Source of the DNA: JAEUIE01 sp047602475
GTDB taxonomy: Bacteria; Planctomycetota; Planctomycetia; Gemmatales; HRBIN36
Length of the DNA stretch: 64,000 nt
Direction of reading: 5' to 3'
Assembly (NCBI GenBank): GCA_047602475.1
Contig: JASGHE010000002.1
Span: 1,302,001-1,366,000 of the forward strand
This document shows positions 34,303 through 44,378 of this stretch, in pieces. The notes under the pieces are model-generated. The model was not told the origin of the DNA. It was given only the letters and a program-made list of their open reading frames with translations, and did no database searches. Position numbers and translations under genes: made by a program. How positions within the stretch are numbered: the stretch's first letter is position 1; each line of letters starts with the position of its first letter.

Positions 34303-34644
34303 CTATGCGGCAGACTTTTCTCCATAAGCAAGTATTCGATACTCAGCTTCCTTTTCAAATATCTTGTCCCAGTTCCAATAGTACAAATGGTTCTCAGAAA
34401 CTGGAATCTCCAAGATTTGAAGCAGTCGAGCTAACCCATTGAACCCATAGCGTTCATTAAAACATTTGTATTTGATGGCTTTGGAAAGCCATGGATAACT
34501 AAAGTTGTGAGCCATGCAAAAAGCCCGCTGAGTTCCAAATGCTCTAATCTTCCGAACGATAATCGGAACTAAGTGAGCGTGAACACCTTCCACCCTTTTG
34601 GTGGGTCGTTTGCCTGGCTTCCAAGAATATGGTGTTCGGGCCAT
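34303..34644 (-). CDS. Small conserved protein, paralogue of 49173-49565
   Basis: 113 aa, MARTPYSWKPGKRPTKRVEGVHAHLVPIIV... The sequence shares most of its length with the protein at 49173 (for example FNERYGFNGLARLLQILEIPVSE and YYWNWDKIFEKEAEYR). A basic N-terminus and helix-turn-helix-like spacing suggest DNA binding, but I recognise no family. The two copies bracket the efflux block in the same orientation. Confidence 0.65.
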   Translation of the reverse strand: MARTPYSWKPGKRPTKRVEGVHAHLVPIIVRKIRAFGTQRAFCMAHNFSYPWLSKAIKYKCFNERYGFNGLARLLQILEIPVSENHLYYWNWDKIFEKEAEYRILAYGEKSAA

Positions 34645-34668
34645 ACCTCACCTCGTGTATAAGTTTGA

Positions 34669-36447
34669 TCAGAACTCTAAAGCTGTCTGAATGGCAAAGG
34701 CTTGCACGTTACCGCTGGCTGCTGGTTCAGGTACGCTACGTTGTCCATTGACGTAGTTAAACTGGATCTTGATGTTGGGAGTCCAGTACCAGTTGAGTCC
34801 AACGGTATGTTCTCCATAAATCCCACCAAGAACTGTTTGGTCGTTGAGATTGACGTAACTGTATCGATACACCAATTCCCAGGCACCAAGCCCATAGTTC
34901 ATTCGACCACAATCATCCTTAATCAAGAAGGCGTTTTCGTGTGGCACCACTCGATCGTATTTGCCAAAACGCTTGTCGTAGCCACGGTTTTCACCGGTTA
35001 AGAAGTAGCCAACTTGAACATAGCTGCCCCAATAGTTCAAACTCCCCCTATTCGTGGCAGTTGCATTGGCAGGATAATAAGCATTATCTACGTGAGAAAC
35101 GCACGTTTCGGATTGAAGCCAGAAGGAGCCAAGATAGTAGAGCAGTTCAAAATTAACTGATTGGGCATCATCAGCAACAATGTTGCCGGTATCGATCATT
35201 CGAGAGCTGTCTCCCTGAAGCCCCACAGCATCACGGATGCTAGCACGAGCTCTATAGCGAATGAGGTCGGTATTATCTGAATTGGGGCTAGGGTTGACAT
35301 TGGTTCCACCATTGAAGTCCAGAGGTGGAGAACCTGTACGGAATTGATAGGCCACACCCAAATGTAACAGGTTCCTGCCATTGTCTTCGTAAATCGGGAG
35401 TGCTGACACGCGGCCCGAATAGGCATATTTTCCGTCACCAAACGAGGCACCATTAAACTGAGAGAAGTTATCAATGCGGTGGAACATGTGCTGCATAGTA
35501 ATGCGTTTGTCCAGAAAGTTATCAGAGTAAAAAATGCCAGGAGCGAACTCTTGATAGAAGGCATCAAAAAGTGGTGATCGTTCAATCATCGGAAGGAACC
35601 GGCTGCTGGTAAACGCTTCCAAGCCAAAAGGGACGTGCATTTGGCCGATTCGGATAGTATCAGCAAAAGGCAAATCTCTCATTCCGATGAACGATTCATC
35701 AAAAGAGATATTGTTGTAGTTCTCAAAATCGAACTCTGCCTTAAACTCAATGTTCTGATAAACCCTTCCATCTGCAACCACGCGCGCCCGTCGAATAAAG
35801 AAGCCGTCTTGAAGATCACCGATGCCAGGTCCGACACCGGTGTATTGCCCCAAGGGTGAACCTGGGGGTTGTACAGGAGACTGACGAAGCTGAGGAGATT
35901 CGTTCCACCATACACCATCTGCCATCAATCGACCGCCAATGTGCAGGTTGAATGCATCATCCGCAGTTTTGTAACGCATACCTCCATTGTCCCAGGAGAC
36001 ATTGAACTTAGTATCGCTACCAACTACTGAGCCAGTAAGCTTCTTTTTCTCCTCTTCAGCTTTTTTCTGCTCAGCATCCCTCTTAAGTCTTTCGTTGTAC
36101 CACTCATCAAACAAGCTTTTAGTTTCTGGCGTCAGCGGGGGATTTTGAGCCCCTTGACTTGGTTTGTTTGAGTCAGCAGCTTTTGGTTCTTGCAGTGGTG
36201 GCAATGAAAGAGACGTCGGTGATTCTGTCTTATTCTGTTGAAGCAAGGTTTTCAGTTCTTGTACTTCCTTCTCTAACTGGCTGATTCTGGCCTGCTGATC
36301 TGGAAGGGCTGTACCAGATTGCTGCGCATGAGTTGTGCTGGTGATCAACAAACACAGAAGTGTTGCAAGCACTTTTCTGTATTTGTCGATTGCGCGGCCA
36401 AATGTCCGAGCTTGTAAACGGAAATAAGAAGAATTGTTCAAGATCAT
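34669..36447 (-). CDS. OprO/OprP-type phosphate-selective porin
   Basis: 592 aa from ATG 36447 (GGAGG 8 nt upstream; the frame opens at 36471). Signal peptide near VLATLLCLLITSTTHAQQ, then a periplasmic coiled coil (ISQLEKEVQELKTLLQQNK), then a long beta-barrel region typical of Porin_O_P: DGFFIRRARVVADGRVYQNIEFKAEFDF, IRIGQMHVPFGLEAFTSSRFLPMIERSP, and a C-terminal aromatic strand ending AIQTALEF. Ends in Phe as outer-membrane proteins do. Planctomycetes carry many of these. In this context it may supply or exclude metal oxyanions. Confidence 0.88.
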   Translation of the reverse strand: MILNNSSYFRLQARTFGRAIDKYRKVLATLLCLLITSTTHAQQSGTALPDQQARISQLEKEVQELKTLLQQNKTESPTSLSLPPLQEPKAADSNKPSQGAQNPPLTPETKSLFDEWYNERLKRDAEQKKAEEEKKKLTGSVVGSDTKFNVSWDNGGMRYKTADDAFNLHIGGRLMADGVWWNESPQLRQSPVQPPGSPLGQYTGVGPGIGDLQDGFFIRRARVVADGRVYQNIEFKAEFDFENYNNISFDESFIGMRDLPFADTIRIGQMHVPFGLEAFTSSRFLPMIERSPLFDAFYQEFAPGIFYSDNFLDKRITMQHMFHRIDNFSQFNGASFGDGKYAYSGRVSALPIYEDNGRNLLHLGVAYQFRTGSPPLDFNGGTNVNPSPNSDNTDLIRYRARASIRDAVGLQGDSSRMIDTGNIVADDAQSVNFELLYYLGSFWLQSETCVSHVDNAYYPANATATNRGSLNYWGSYVQVGYFLTGENRGYDKRFGKYDRVVPHENAFLIKDDCGRMNYGLGAWELVYRYSYVNLNDQTVLGGIYGEHTVGLNWYWTPNIKIQFNYVNGQRSVPEPAASGNVQAFAIQTALEF

Positions 36448-36606
36448 GGCCCCTTCCTCCCTGCCATTCATCGACTGGGGCCATTGCGAATCATTATGAA
36501 GATTCGGAAATGAACATCGCCATATGTATTGGTCTTAGAAAGTAGGATTGGCTGGCAATCAATCGAAAGTAAGTATCAGGTCTTTATCATCCACTGAAAT
36601 ACGTGG

Positions 36607-37776
36607 CTAATCTGCAAGATTGAGCGATTTACTGAGTATGATACCTCCCCTAGATATGAGCAGATTAACAAGCTTAGACTTAGAACTTAGAAGCCGTCTC
36701 GTCTCCAACATAGTGAACTGCTCAGCATTGACGTTATTTATGCTGAGTATTCGATCCCCTTCTTTAATGTCAGCCACAGCGGAACGCGATGCCTGATCGA
36801 TTGAATGAACCATGGTATATCCATCGATGCGGAGCAGATGCAAACCACTTCTATCCATGAGCTGGCCCCGTTCAAGGGCAGGCGAGGGAACTAGATAGGC
36901 TTGGGAGTGTGCGAAGTCTAGGGTAAGTTCAAATTGCGACAAAAACCCAAGCCCCAGTATATTATCCCGCGATTGAATGAGTACGACTTCTGGATGGCTA
37001 GTATTCCCAAGCGAGAGAGAATGGATCAGCCATTTATTGTGTTTTTTTACTCCGTTCACTCCTGCTGAGAATGCCCCTTCCACTCGTTGGCCGGCATGTT
37101 GCTGCTCAAGTGTCGTCGCGATTTCACTGTTGACACTTCCATAGATTGTTGTGCCAGTATCAACCAGGAAGGAAATGGGGGACTGCAACCCTTTTATGTG
37201 CGCATTTAGTGACACGCCTTCCCTTCTCACTGTCAGTTGAAATGGCTCGCCTTTCAGTTTGCCCGCTTGTTTGAGGAATTCCAACATCCCATTCTTAAAA
37301 TCCAATCGGATCACATACTGACTAAGAATGTCTAATCCAATGACACCCATAACCGAGTAGCCAGACGCTTGCCTTAACAAAGCTAGATCGACTGCAACTA
37401 CAGGCATCTTCCTTTTCGTTTCGATCTTCCCAAACCTAAGGACAGGCCCATCGAACAGTTCTTGTTTAATCGATCCTGTTGGAGTTTCAATCGTTACGAC
37501 ATGTTGTGGCTGTCCCGTTAGCAGTGATTTATCCAGGGCTGTGGTTGTAGCGCCTGTGTCAATTATGAATTCATACCGTTTACCTTCGATCAATACGGGC
37601 ACTAACAATAAATCGCCAGACTTGTTGATTGGGAATTGACAGATGACGTTGTCTTCCGGAGTAACCACAGTCTGTTCCCAAATCGGAATTGCCCATGTCG
37701 GAGAAGCGAGCTGCAAGATGGCAAAGGACATTGATGCGATCACGAGATTCCGAAAAAACGATGATCGCAGCAGCAT
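36607..37776 (-). CDS. Secreted double retropepsin-like aspartyl protease with PDZ domain
   Basis: 389 aa. Signal peptide (MLLRSSFFRNLVIASMSFAILQLASPTWA). Two aspartyl-protease repeats: FIIDTGATTTALDKSLL (about 70-80) and FLVDTGTTIYGSVNSEIA (about 205-215), each a DTG catalytic motif as in gag-asp_proteas/PerP-like families. The two half-sites could form an intramolecular pepsin-like pair. A PDZ domain closes the protein (VADIKEGDRILSINNVNAEQFTMLETRRLL). Next to RND pump genes in the same orientation; a periplasmic quality-control or sensing protease is possible. Confidence 0.8.
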   Translation of the reverse strand: MLLRSSFFRNLVIASMSFAILQLASPTWAIPIWEQTVVTPEDNVICQFPINKSGDLLLVPVLIEGKRYEFIIDTGATTTALDKSLLTGQPQHVVTIETPTGSIKQELFDGPVLRFGKIETKRKMPVVAVDLALLRQASGYSVMGVIGLDILSQYVIRLDFKNGMLEFLKQAGKLKGEPFQLTVRREGVSLNAHIKGLQSPISFLVDTGTTIYGSVNSEIATTLEQQHAGQRVEGAFSAGVNGVKKHNKWLIHSLSLGNTSHPEVVLIQSRDNILGLGFLSQFELTLDFAHSQAYLVPSPALERGQLMDRSGLHLLRIDGYTMVHSIDQASRSAVADIKEGDRILSINNVNAEQFTMLETRRLLSSKSKLVNLLISRGGIILSKSLNLAD

Positions 37777-37893
37777 AATACTATCTCCATAAGATGCGAT
37801 CTATGCTTTTGCCAGCCCAACGCTTAGATAGCACAGAGATCTTCTGAAAACAATCTCGATTGGCATCCAAATACCCAAGTATGACACGAGCGA

Positions 37894-40800
37894 TTATTGA
37901 GGTATCTTCTTGGGGAGTAGTAATGCATACACGCAGGGCACCACGAATAAGGTTGTGAGTAACCCTGCTACCAGGCCGCCCAATACGGCTCTTCCTAGTG
38001 GGACATTGGCTTCGCTTCCTCGGCTCAAGCCAAGTGACATAGGGATCAGGGCAAAGAAAGTCGCCAATGCTGTCATCACCACCGGTCTCACTCGTACAGA
38101 GGCTGCTCGTTTAATCGCTTCCAAAGGAAAGACCTTATCTTGCTTCCGAACATTCTCAGCAAAGTCGATGAGCAACACCGTGTTCGATACGACAATGCCC
38201 ACCATGAAGATGACGCCAAGCAGTGACTGCACGTTGAGTGCAGTCCCAGTGTAGTAGAGCACCAGGATGACACCAATTACCCCCACAGGCACTGCTGACA
38301 AAACCACTAAGGGCGTGAGGTACGAACGGAAGAGGGCTACCATTAAGAAGTAGATCAGAAGGATAGCGCCAGCCATTCCCATCGCCTGAAAGAGAAAGGT
38401 CTGTTGCATCTTTTGAAATTCGCCGGCCAGGATGATCTTGGAACCTTCCATGACCGTCTGTGTTTCTTTGTCTGGGTCGAAGGGACTCCAGCCACCATCA
38501 GGACGAGGCTTCCCAAAACGAGAAACTACCACACTGACATCGTCGGCCACATGGCCAAGGTCTCGGCCCTGGACTCCCATCGTTAACTCCATGGTGGCTT
38601 GTAGGTTGGTATGGTTGATCTCAGCCGGAACCTGCACACGGGGCAACGGAACTTTCACCAGGTTCCGCAAGGGAATAGGCTGCCTTTGCCCAAGGCCGGT
38701 GATGGGTACATCGAGCATGGTTTCGATGGACGAGATGTCTGCTTCCGGATACTGCACGCCAACGTAATATTGATTGGAGCTTTTGGGATCAATCCAGAAG
38801 TTCTTCTTGTTGAACTGAACGCTGGAATTGAATGCAGCGACAACATTCTGCATGATCTCTGCCTGATTCAGGCCAAGTGAAGATGCCTTAGTTTGATCGA
38901 CTTCCAGAACGTATTGTGGATAGTCCAGACGCTGGACGATGCGAGCATCTACTACACCATCAATACTCTGCACACCTTTGAGGACCTGCTCCGCCACCTT
39001 GCGGGCCTTCTTCATGTCTTTCGCTGTAATACGGACATTGATAGGTGTCGATTTCCCTTCATTCATGGCTGAACGAACCATACCACCAGCATCGAAGGAA
39101 AATTCCAGATCGCCAAAACGTGGATCAGCAGCACATCCCCGGCGAAGGATATCAACATATTCCTGGGCCGACTTGGATCGCTCTGACTTTAACTGCACTT
39201 TCAGTACAGCGTCCATCGGCCCCGCATTGGGGGTAAATGCCGCAGACCAGTTAGCTGTAAGGCCGATTTCACTGATGACCAGTTCCAGGTCCTCACCGAT
39301 CTTCTCACGAACGAACTTCTCTACGTTAATCACCTTCTCTTCGGTTTCTTCGATTCTTGTTCCCGAGGGGGCACGAACAAACATCTCGAAGGCGCCGGCA
39401 TCTACTTCCGGGAAGAATTCCCGTCTAAGGGAAGGACCCCAAAGAACGACCACCGCAGCCAAGAGTCCAAAAGCAAAGACCACCACGAGCCATCGCCAAC
39501 GCAGTGCTGATTCGAGCAGGTTCGTGTACCCCGCAATCCCAGCATCGAGAACGTTTTCCCATTTCTCGAATAGCCTACCTAACAGCCCCTTGGGCGGTGC
39601 GTTTTCGTGATCATTACGATGTTCGTAGTCTGCCTGATGCGACTCGAATGGTTTGTGACCATGGCTCTTCAGCCAAGCTGCACAGCGGGCAGGAACAAAG
39701 CTCTGCGAGAGCAAAAAGGCTATGACCATCGCAAACGAGACAGCCAGGAATAATGGACGAAACAAAAACGCTCCAAGTCCCGGCATCAAAGTCAACGGAA
39801 GCAATACAAGCAGGGTACAAAGGCTGGCAGCCAAAGCAGGCATGCCTACCTCTCTCGCTCCATGCGTAGCTGCTTCCAGCGGCGTTGCCCCCAACCCTAA
39901 ATGACGATGGGTATTTTCCAGAACGACGATAGCTGCATCCACCAGTGGACCAATGGCCAACGCCAACCCTGCGAGGGTCATGAGATTGATCGATTGCCCC
40001 ACGCCATACAAGCAAGCAATCGTACCAAGTACTGCAATGGGGATGGTGAGCACCGCAATCACAGTCATTCGCCATTCACCCAGGAAGACCAGGATGACAG
40101 CCGAGCAGAGTAATGCTCCTAGCACCCCTTCTTCCGCCAGGCTCTCGATTGATTTGCGAACATAGACCGATTGATCCATAACGACCTTGAGATCGACATC
40201 GGGCGTAGTTAATCGCTCCTTCATATCGGGCAAGTTGTTCTTCAGGTTATCGACTACACTGAGAGTGCTGTACCCAGATTGACGGTAGACGGGAATGTAG
40301 ACTTGGCGGCGGCCATCGACCCGAACGACATTGGTCTGGATCGCTGCTGCATCCTGAATCGTCGCCACTTCCTTTAGGAAAATGGTTCGACCTGAACTAT
40401 CAGTCTTGATCGGCACGTTGCCCATCTGCTCGACAGAAAGATACATAGCGTTAGAATCGAGCGTATAGTCAAGCTTGCCAAACTTCACGTCGCCGGCTGG
40501 AATGAAAATGTTGAACTTATCCAGGGCATTCATTACATCAGTCGGTGCCAGGCCATGAGCCTGCAATCTGCTTCGATCAAGGTAGGCCAAGATGGTCCGA
40601 ATCTTTCCGCCATACACGACCGGAGCATTAGCGCCACGGGAGGACATGATCATCATGCGCACTTGATAACGAGCTGTGTCATAAAGAACCGATTCGCCCT
40701 GAGTCTTGCTGTTCAAAGCCACCAAGCATACCGGTGTAGAGGAAGTTGGATCGTAAGGCAAAATGACAGGCGGCAAGGTGCCAGGAGGCAGAGTTGGGAT

Positions 40801-41148
40801 TTCCACAGTTGCCAGAGAATTGACCTGCGTCAACGCACCGGAAGGATCGATGTCGTCCGCAAAGAAGTTTCTGACGATGCTAACACCAAGTAGGGAGCGA
40901 GATTCCTGTCGCAAAATGCCTGCCGCCTGTCCCGTACCGCGTTCCATACGAGCGGTGATGCCGGATTCCACACTGGTCGCTGCCATGCCGTTGTAAAACG
41001 TCAGCACCTGTACCGCGGGGCTACGGTAAACCGGAAGGATATCTGAAGGGATGCCAGCAAGTGCCACTAACCCCACAAGGATGATGGTCAACGTCAAAAC
41101 CGTGATGGCACGAGGATTGTTGAGTGAAAAGCGAATCAGCGAAAGCAT
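37894..41148 (-). CDS. RND-family efflux pump inner-membrane subunit
   Basis: 1084 aa, the full length for AcrB/CusA-type pumps. Twelve TM segments in the usual 1+5 / 1+5 pattern; TM4 has LAIGPLVDAAIVVLENTHRHLG with one Asp where HAE1 pumps have two. Docking and porter domains flank it (PTLPPGTLPPVILPYDPTSSTPVCLVAL). The sequence does not clearly match HME (metal) or HAE1 (drug) signatures, so substrate is unassigned. Transcribed after the adaptor at 41209. Confidence 0.93.
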   Translation of the reverse strand: MLSLIRFSLNNPRAITVLTLTIILVGLVALAGIPSDILPVYRSPAVQVLTFYNGMAATSVESGITARMERGTGQAAGILRQESRSLLGVSIVRNFFADDIDPSGALTQVNSLATVEIPTLPPGTLPPVILPYDPTSSTPVCLVALNSKTQGESVLYDTARYQVRMMIMSSRGANAPVVYGGKIRTILAYLDRSRLQAHGLAPTDVMNALDKFNIFIPAGDVKFGKLDYTLDSNAMYLSVEQMGNVPIKTDSSGRTIFLKEVATIQDAAAIQTNVVRVDGRRQVYIPVYRQSGYSTLSVVDNLKNNLPDMKERLTTPDVDLKVVMDQSVYVRKSIESLAEEGVLGALLCSAVILVFLGEWRMTVIAVLTIPIAVLGTIACLYGVGQSINLMTLAGLALAIGPLVDAAIVVLENTHRHLGLGATPLEAATHGAREVGMPALAASLCTLLVLLPLTLMPGLGAFLFRPLFLAVSFAMVIAFLLSQSFVPARCAAWLKSHGHKPFESHQADYEHRNDHENAPPKGLLGRLFEKWENVLDAGIAGYTNLLESALRWRWLVVVFAFGLLAAVVVLWGPSLRREFFPEVDAGAFEMFVRAPSGTRIEETEEKVINVEKFVREKIGEDLELVISEIGLTANWSAAFTPNAGPMDAVLKVQLKSERSKSAQEYVDILRRGCAADPRFGDLEFSFDAGGMVRSAMNEGKSTPINVRITAKDMKKARKVAEQVLKGVQSIDGVVDARIVQRLDYPQYVLEVDQTKASSLGLNQAEIMQNVVAAFNSSVQFNKKNFWIDPKSSNQYYVGVQYPEADISSIETMLDVPITGLGQRQPIPLRNLVKVPLPRVQVPAEINHTNLQATMELTMGVQGRDLGHVADDVSVVVSRFGKPRPDGGWSPFDPDKETQTVMEGSKIILAGEFQKMQQTFLFQAMGMAGAILLIYFLMVALFRSYLTPLVVLSAVPVGVIGVILVLYYTGTALNVQSLLGVIFMVGIVVSNTVLLIDFAENVRKQDKVFPLEAIKRAASVRVRPVVMTALATFFALIPMSLGLSRGSEANVPLGRAVLGGLVAGLLTTLFVVPCVYALLLPKKIPQ

Positions 41149-41208
41149 GTATCAAAGCCTTAGAGAGTGGATCGACTACAAGCGGCCGAGCGTGAATCAC
41201 GTGCCGGC

Positions 41209-42618
41209 TTAGTGGGAAGAAGTGCCGGTCTTGGTCTCAGTGACTGTTAACCCATCGCTTAGAGGCCCGCTGGCCCGAAGAATGACAGAGTCTGATTTCG
41301 ACAAACCCGTGAGGATTTCGATTTCGGTGCCGTTGTCCGATCCATAAGTCACAGGTACCGTGGCGACTTTGCCATCACGAACTACTCGAACAGCGCCCTT
41401 GCCGTTATCTGCCCGCCCTGTCAACGTGGAAGAGGGCACTCGCATTGCCCCGGGGGACCCTGACTGCAGAAGCAGTGTCGCTCTGCCGAACATGCCACGC
41501 CTTAGTTTTCCATCCGGGTTTTTGACATGCACTTCGGTCCGCATCATGCGCATGTGGGGATCTTCGGAAGCGGCCAGTCTGGAGATCTCCACTTTATTAT
41601 CACCTGTGGTTTTGAAAAGGACGCCAGGTAGTGCATCGACTTCGATCACCGCCTGTTTGCCGATTTCGACAAAAGGAACATCCCGCTCCGGCACCTGAAT
41701 GATGATGCGCATCAGATCGGTTCGTTCAACAGCAAAGACCGGAGTACGATCACCGCCAGCCTCTGCGGATCGTACAAAATCGCCAGGATGGAAGTTACGT
41801 TTCGTCACCACGCCGGAATAGGGTGATCGAATGACGGTGTAGTCGAGCAAGACCTGTGATTTCTCCAGGCGTGCTTTGGCGGTGACGACCTCCGCCTCAG
41901 CATAACGAAGATCGGCCTGCGATTGCTTGACTCGCGCTTTGGCAGCGGCTTCCTTCTGGCGGGCGGCATTGACTGCTTCGGTAGCGGCCAACTCAGAAGC
42001 CATCGCTGCCTGGTACTGGTCTTCGTTCTCGTCAGCTACCTTGGCTTCGATGGCATTACGTGCTACCAGTTCGTTGATGCGGTTCCGCTGTTTCTCTCGA
42101 AAGGCTCGGTACGAGGCTCTGCTTTTAAGCTCGGCCTGAGCGAGCGCGATCGAAGCAGCCGCAGCACCCACATCAGCCTCGGCTGTCGTGATTGCCGATT
42201 TCATCTGATCGACTTTTGCCTCAGCCCGGACGACATCCGCAGTGTCCTGCTTGACCTGCTTCTCGTACTCCGGAACAGAAAGCCTGGCCAGGACATCACC
42301 TGCCTTGACTCGATAGCCAATATCGACCGTTTGCTCCACAAGGTAGCCTGAGACTTTGGAGTAGAGGTCTGCGGACTCCATCGGTTCCACGGTTCCAGGT
42401 TGCGTGCAGATCCGTTCGATTCCACCTGGTCGAGGCGACATCGTTTCAACGGAGATCAAAGCAGGGGCGCTGGATGCGCTGTTCTCTCGAACCGGCGAAC
42501 TGGCAGCGGCCGCTCTCGTCCGCATGAACCAAAAGGCTCCCCCAGATCCTGCCACTCCTAACACGACGAGGGTCGTCAACCAGGGCTTCCACCTGTTCAC
42601 CTTGGGCTTATTCTGCAT
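41209..42618 (-). CDS. RND periplasmic adaptor (MFP)
   Basis: 469 aa from ATG 42618 (GAGGAG just upstream; the open frame reaches 42744). TM/signal at WLTTLVVLGVAGSGGAFWF, lipoyl half-motif VDIGYRVKAGDVLARL, a long alpha-hairpin (VKQDTADVVRAEAKVDQMKSAI...QVLLDYTVIRSPYSGVV), then beta-barrel and membrane-proximal domains. Forms the tripartite pump with the RND subunit downstream and probably one TolC-like protein at 46-49 kb. Confidence 0.92.
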   Translation of the reverse strand: MQNKPKVNRWKPWLTTLVVLGVAGSGGAFWFMRTRAAAASSPVRENSASSAPALISVETMSPRPGGIERICTQPGTVEPMESADLYSKVSGYLVEQTVDIGYRVKAGDVLARLSVPEYEKQVKQDTADVVRAEAKVDQMKSAITTAEADVGAAAASIALAQAELKSRASYRAFREKQRNRINELVARNAIEAKVADENEDQYQAAMASELAATEAVNAARQKEAAAKARVKQSQADLRYAEAEVVTAKARLEKSQVLLDYTVIRSPYSGVVTKRNFHPGDFVRSAEAGGDRTPVFAVERTDLMRIIIQVPERDVPFVEIGKQAVIEVDALPGVLFKTTGDNKVEISRLAASEDPHMRMMRTEVHVKNPDGKLRRGMFGRATLLLQSGSPGAMRVPSSTLTGRADNGKGAVRVVRDGKVATVPVTYGSDNGTEIEILTGLSKSDSVILRASGPLSDGLTVTETKTGTSSH

Positions 42619-42856
42619 TCGCTCCTCGTTCTTCTGTAACCATGCCGGCGGGAAGTTGTAATAACGACAACAGGAAGGGCATGGTGGTGATGCGTGCGGG
42701 GCAAGTCTTACACGATCAACTACGGTAGGTTCGCAGGATATCAAGCAAATGCCGAGCCACAGAACTCAAGAGCCTATTGAAGACCCAAAAGACCGAGGAC
42801 TATAGCAAAATAACGCTAGAAATCTTCAGAAGCAGGGATGTGAAGTATCTTATCCA

Positions 42857-42926
42857 TGCAATGTGTGGCCAACTTTATTGACCTGTTCATGTAGAGAGTG
42901 GGGCAAGTCTCCCCATCATAATGGGG
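42857..42926 (-). promoter_or_regulatory. Control region upstream of adaptor gene: dyads and imperfect sigma-54-like element
   Basis: The 341-bp gap between the adaptor start and the response regulator stop holds, in the adaptor direction, a dyad CCCCAT-TATG-ATGGGG (42911-42926), GGGG-N7-CCCC (42900-42914), then TTGGCCACACATTGCA (42857-42872). The last looks like -24/-12 GG...GC but has 9 bp between GG and GC instead of the required 10. The dyads could be the activator's sites or a terminator for the upstream response regulator. The rest of the gap shows no further recognisable element. Confidence 0.35.
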
Positions 42927-42959
42927 AAATTATCCCGCAGCCCTTTCGATGACCTTGTT

Positions 42960-44378
42960 TCAACTCGTGACAATCCCCAACTCTCTTAGCTTGTTCCGCA
43001 AGGTTTTCCGATCAATGCCCAGTAGGTCTGCAGTCTGGCTTTGATGGCCTTTCGTATGTTCCAGCACTTGGGCGAGTAACTGTCGTTCGGTGTCTTCCAT
43101 CACCAGATGGTAGATGTTGTTGGTTTGCTCTTTCAGCATAGCTTCCACCGAATCATGCAACGCTTTGTTTCTACCCAATCCAGCTGGAAAGCGAGCCCCG
43201 GCTTGCCCGGCGGATAACTGTTTGGCCAGAAAGCTGCCAGGCAGGTGCTCACGTAAGATCACCCCTCCGGTAGCCCTAAGGGCCGCCTCTCTGACTACAG
43301 CACGAAGCTCTCTGACATTGCCAAGCCAGGCGTGATGCCGAAGTGCTTCAAGCGCTTCATCCGTGAAGCCATTGACATCTTTACCGGTCTCACGAATAAA
43401 CTGAAAGAGAAAGTGTTGAGCCAGATCGCCAATGTCTTCCTGCCGTTCCCGCAGGGGCGGTATCTGAATAGTAATCTCGTTCAGACGGTAATAAAGGTCA
43501 CGACGGAATCGCCCTTGTTCAATGAGTTGGTCGATATTGTGATTGGTCGCGGCCAGGATACGGACTCTCGTTCGGATCGACTTGTTGCCACCCACCCGTT
43601 CAAAGGTTTGATCTTGAAGGAAGCGGAGAATCTTTGCCTGAACATTTAACGGCATGTCGCCAATTTCATCAAGGAACAGGGTGCCTTCATTTGCTTGCTC
43701 AAATCGACCGATCCTTCGATGCTGGGCTCCCGTGAAAGCACCTGGTTCATGACCGAACAACTCACTTTCCACAAGGCCTTCCGGGATGGCGGCACAGTTG
43801 ATCGCCAGGAATGGATGATGGCTGCGTTGGCTGTGCTGGTAGATAGCTCTGGCGAAAAGCTCTTTCCCTGTTCCGCTTTCGCCCAGCAGCAACACCGTGG
43901 CATCCAACGGAGAGACTCGCCCTATATGCTTGCAGATCTCCCGGATGGCAGACGATCGACCGACGATTTGATCTGTCGGAAGATCCTCGGGCAACGCCGC
44001 TGGCACATCCATCAGACGTGCCGTTTCCAGTGCTCTTTCTAAAAGGGTCGTCATTTGTCCAAGATCAAATGGCTTACTGATGTAATCGAATGCGCCACGC
44101 TTCATAGCTTCTATCGCCGTTTCCGTGGTGCCATGGGCTGTCAGAAAGATGACAGGTTTGCGAGGATGGGCGGCATGGATGCGGGTAAACAGATCAAGCC
44201 CGGAGCCATCAGGAAGTTGAAGGTCCAAAACTATGACATCAGGCGATTCTTGCTCCATAAGCCGCCAGCCCTCTTCCAGCGTGCCGGCTGTCGAGACCTG
44301 TACCTTATCCTTGGCAAATACCCATTGGAAAGATTGGCAGATCAGCGGTTCATCGTCGATGACGAGCAGTTTAGACAT
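42960..44378 (-). CDS. NtrC-family sigma-54-dependent response regulator
   Basis: 472 aa from ATG 44378. Receiver domain with phospho-acceptor Asp52 (VIVLDLQLPDGSG) and acidic pair DDE. AAA+ domain with Walker A GESGTGKELFARAIY and the sigma-54 contact motif GAFTGA. A Fis-type HTH closes the protein (EHTKGHQSQTADLLGIDRKTLRNKLRELGI). It overlaps the sensor kinase end by 8 bp and is transcribed behind it. Likely activates the efflux genes on either side from sigma-54 promoters. Confidence 0.95.
   Translation of the reverse strand: MSKLLVIDDEPLICQSFQWVFAKDKVQVSTAGTLEEGWRLMEQESPDVIVLDLQLPDGSGLDLFTRIHAAHPRKPVIFLTAHGTTETAIEAMKRGAFDYISKPFDLGQMTTLLERALETARLMDVPAALPEDLPTDQIVGRSSAIREICKHIGRVSPLDATVLLLGESGTGKELFARAIYQHSQRSHHPFLAINCAAIPEGLVESELFGHEPGAFTGAQHRRIGRFEQANEGTLFLDEIGDMPLNVQAKILRFLQDQTFERVGGNKSIRTRVRILAATNHNIDQLIEQGRFRRDLYYRLNEITIQIPPLRERQEDIGDLAQHFLFQFIRETGKDVNGFTDEALEALRHHAWLGNVRELRAVVREAALRATGGVILREHLPGSFLAKQLSAGQAGARFPAGLGRNKALHDSVEAMLKEQTNNIYHLVMEDTERQLLAQVLEHTKGHQSQTADLLGIDRKTLRNKLRELGIVTS

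Noticed and set aside
42857..42872. A proper sigma-54 promoter
   Set aside because: GG and GC are 9 bp apart; functional -24/-12 promoters need 10. Kept only as a weak candidate.
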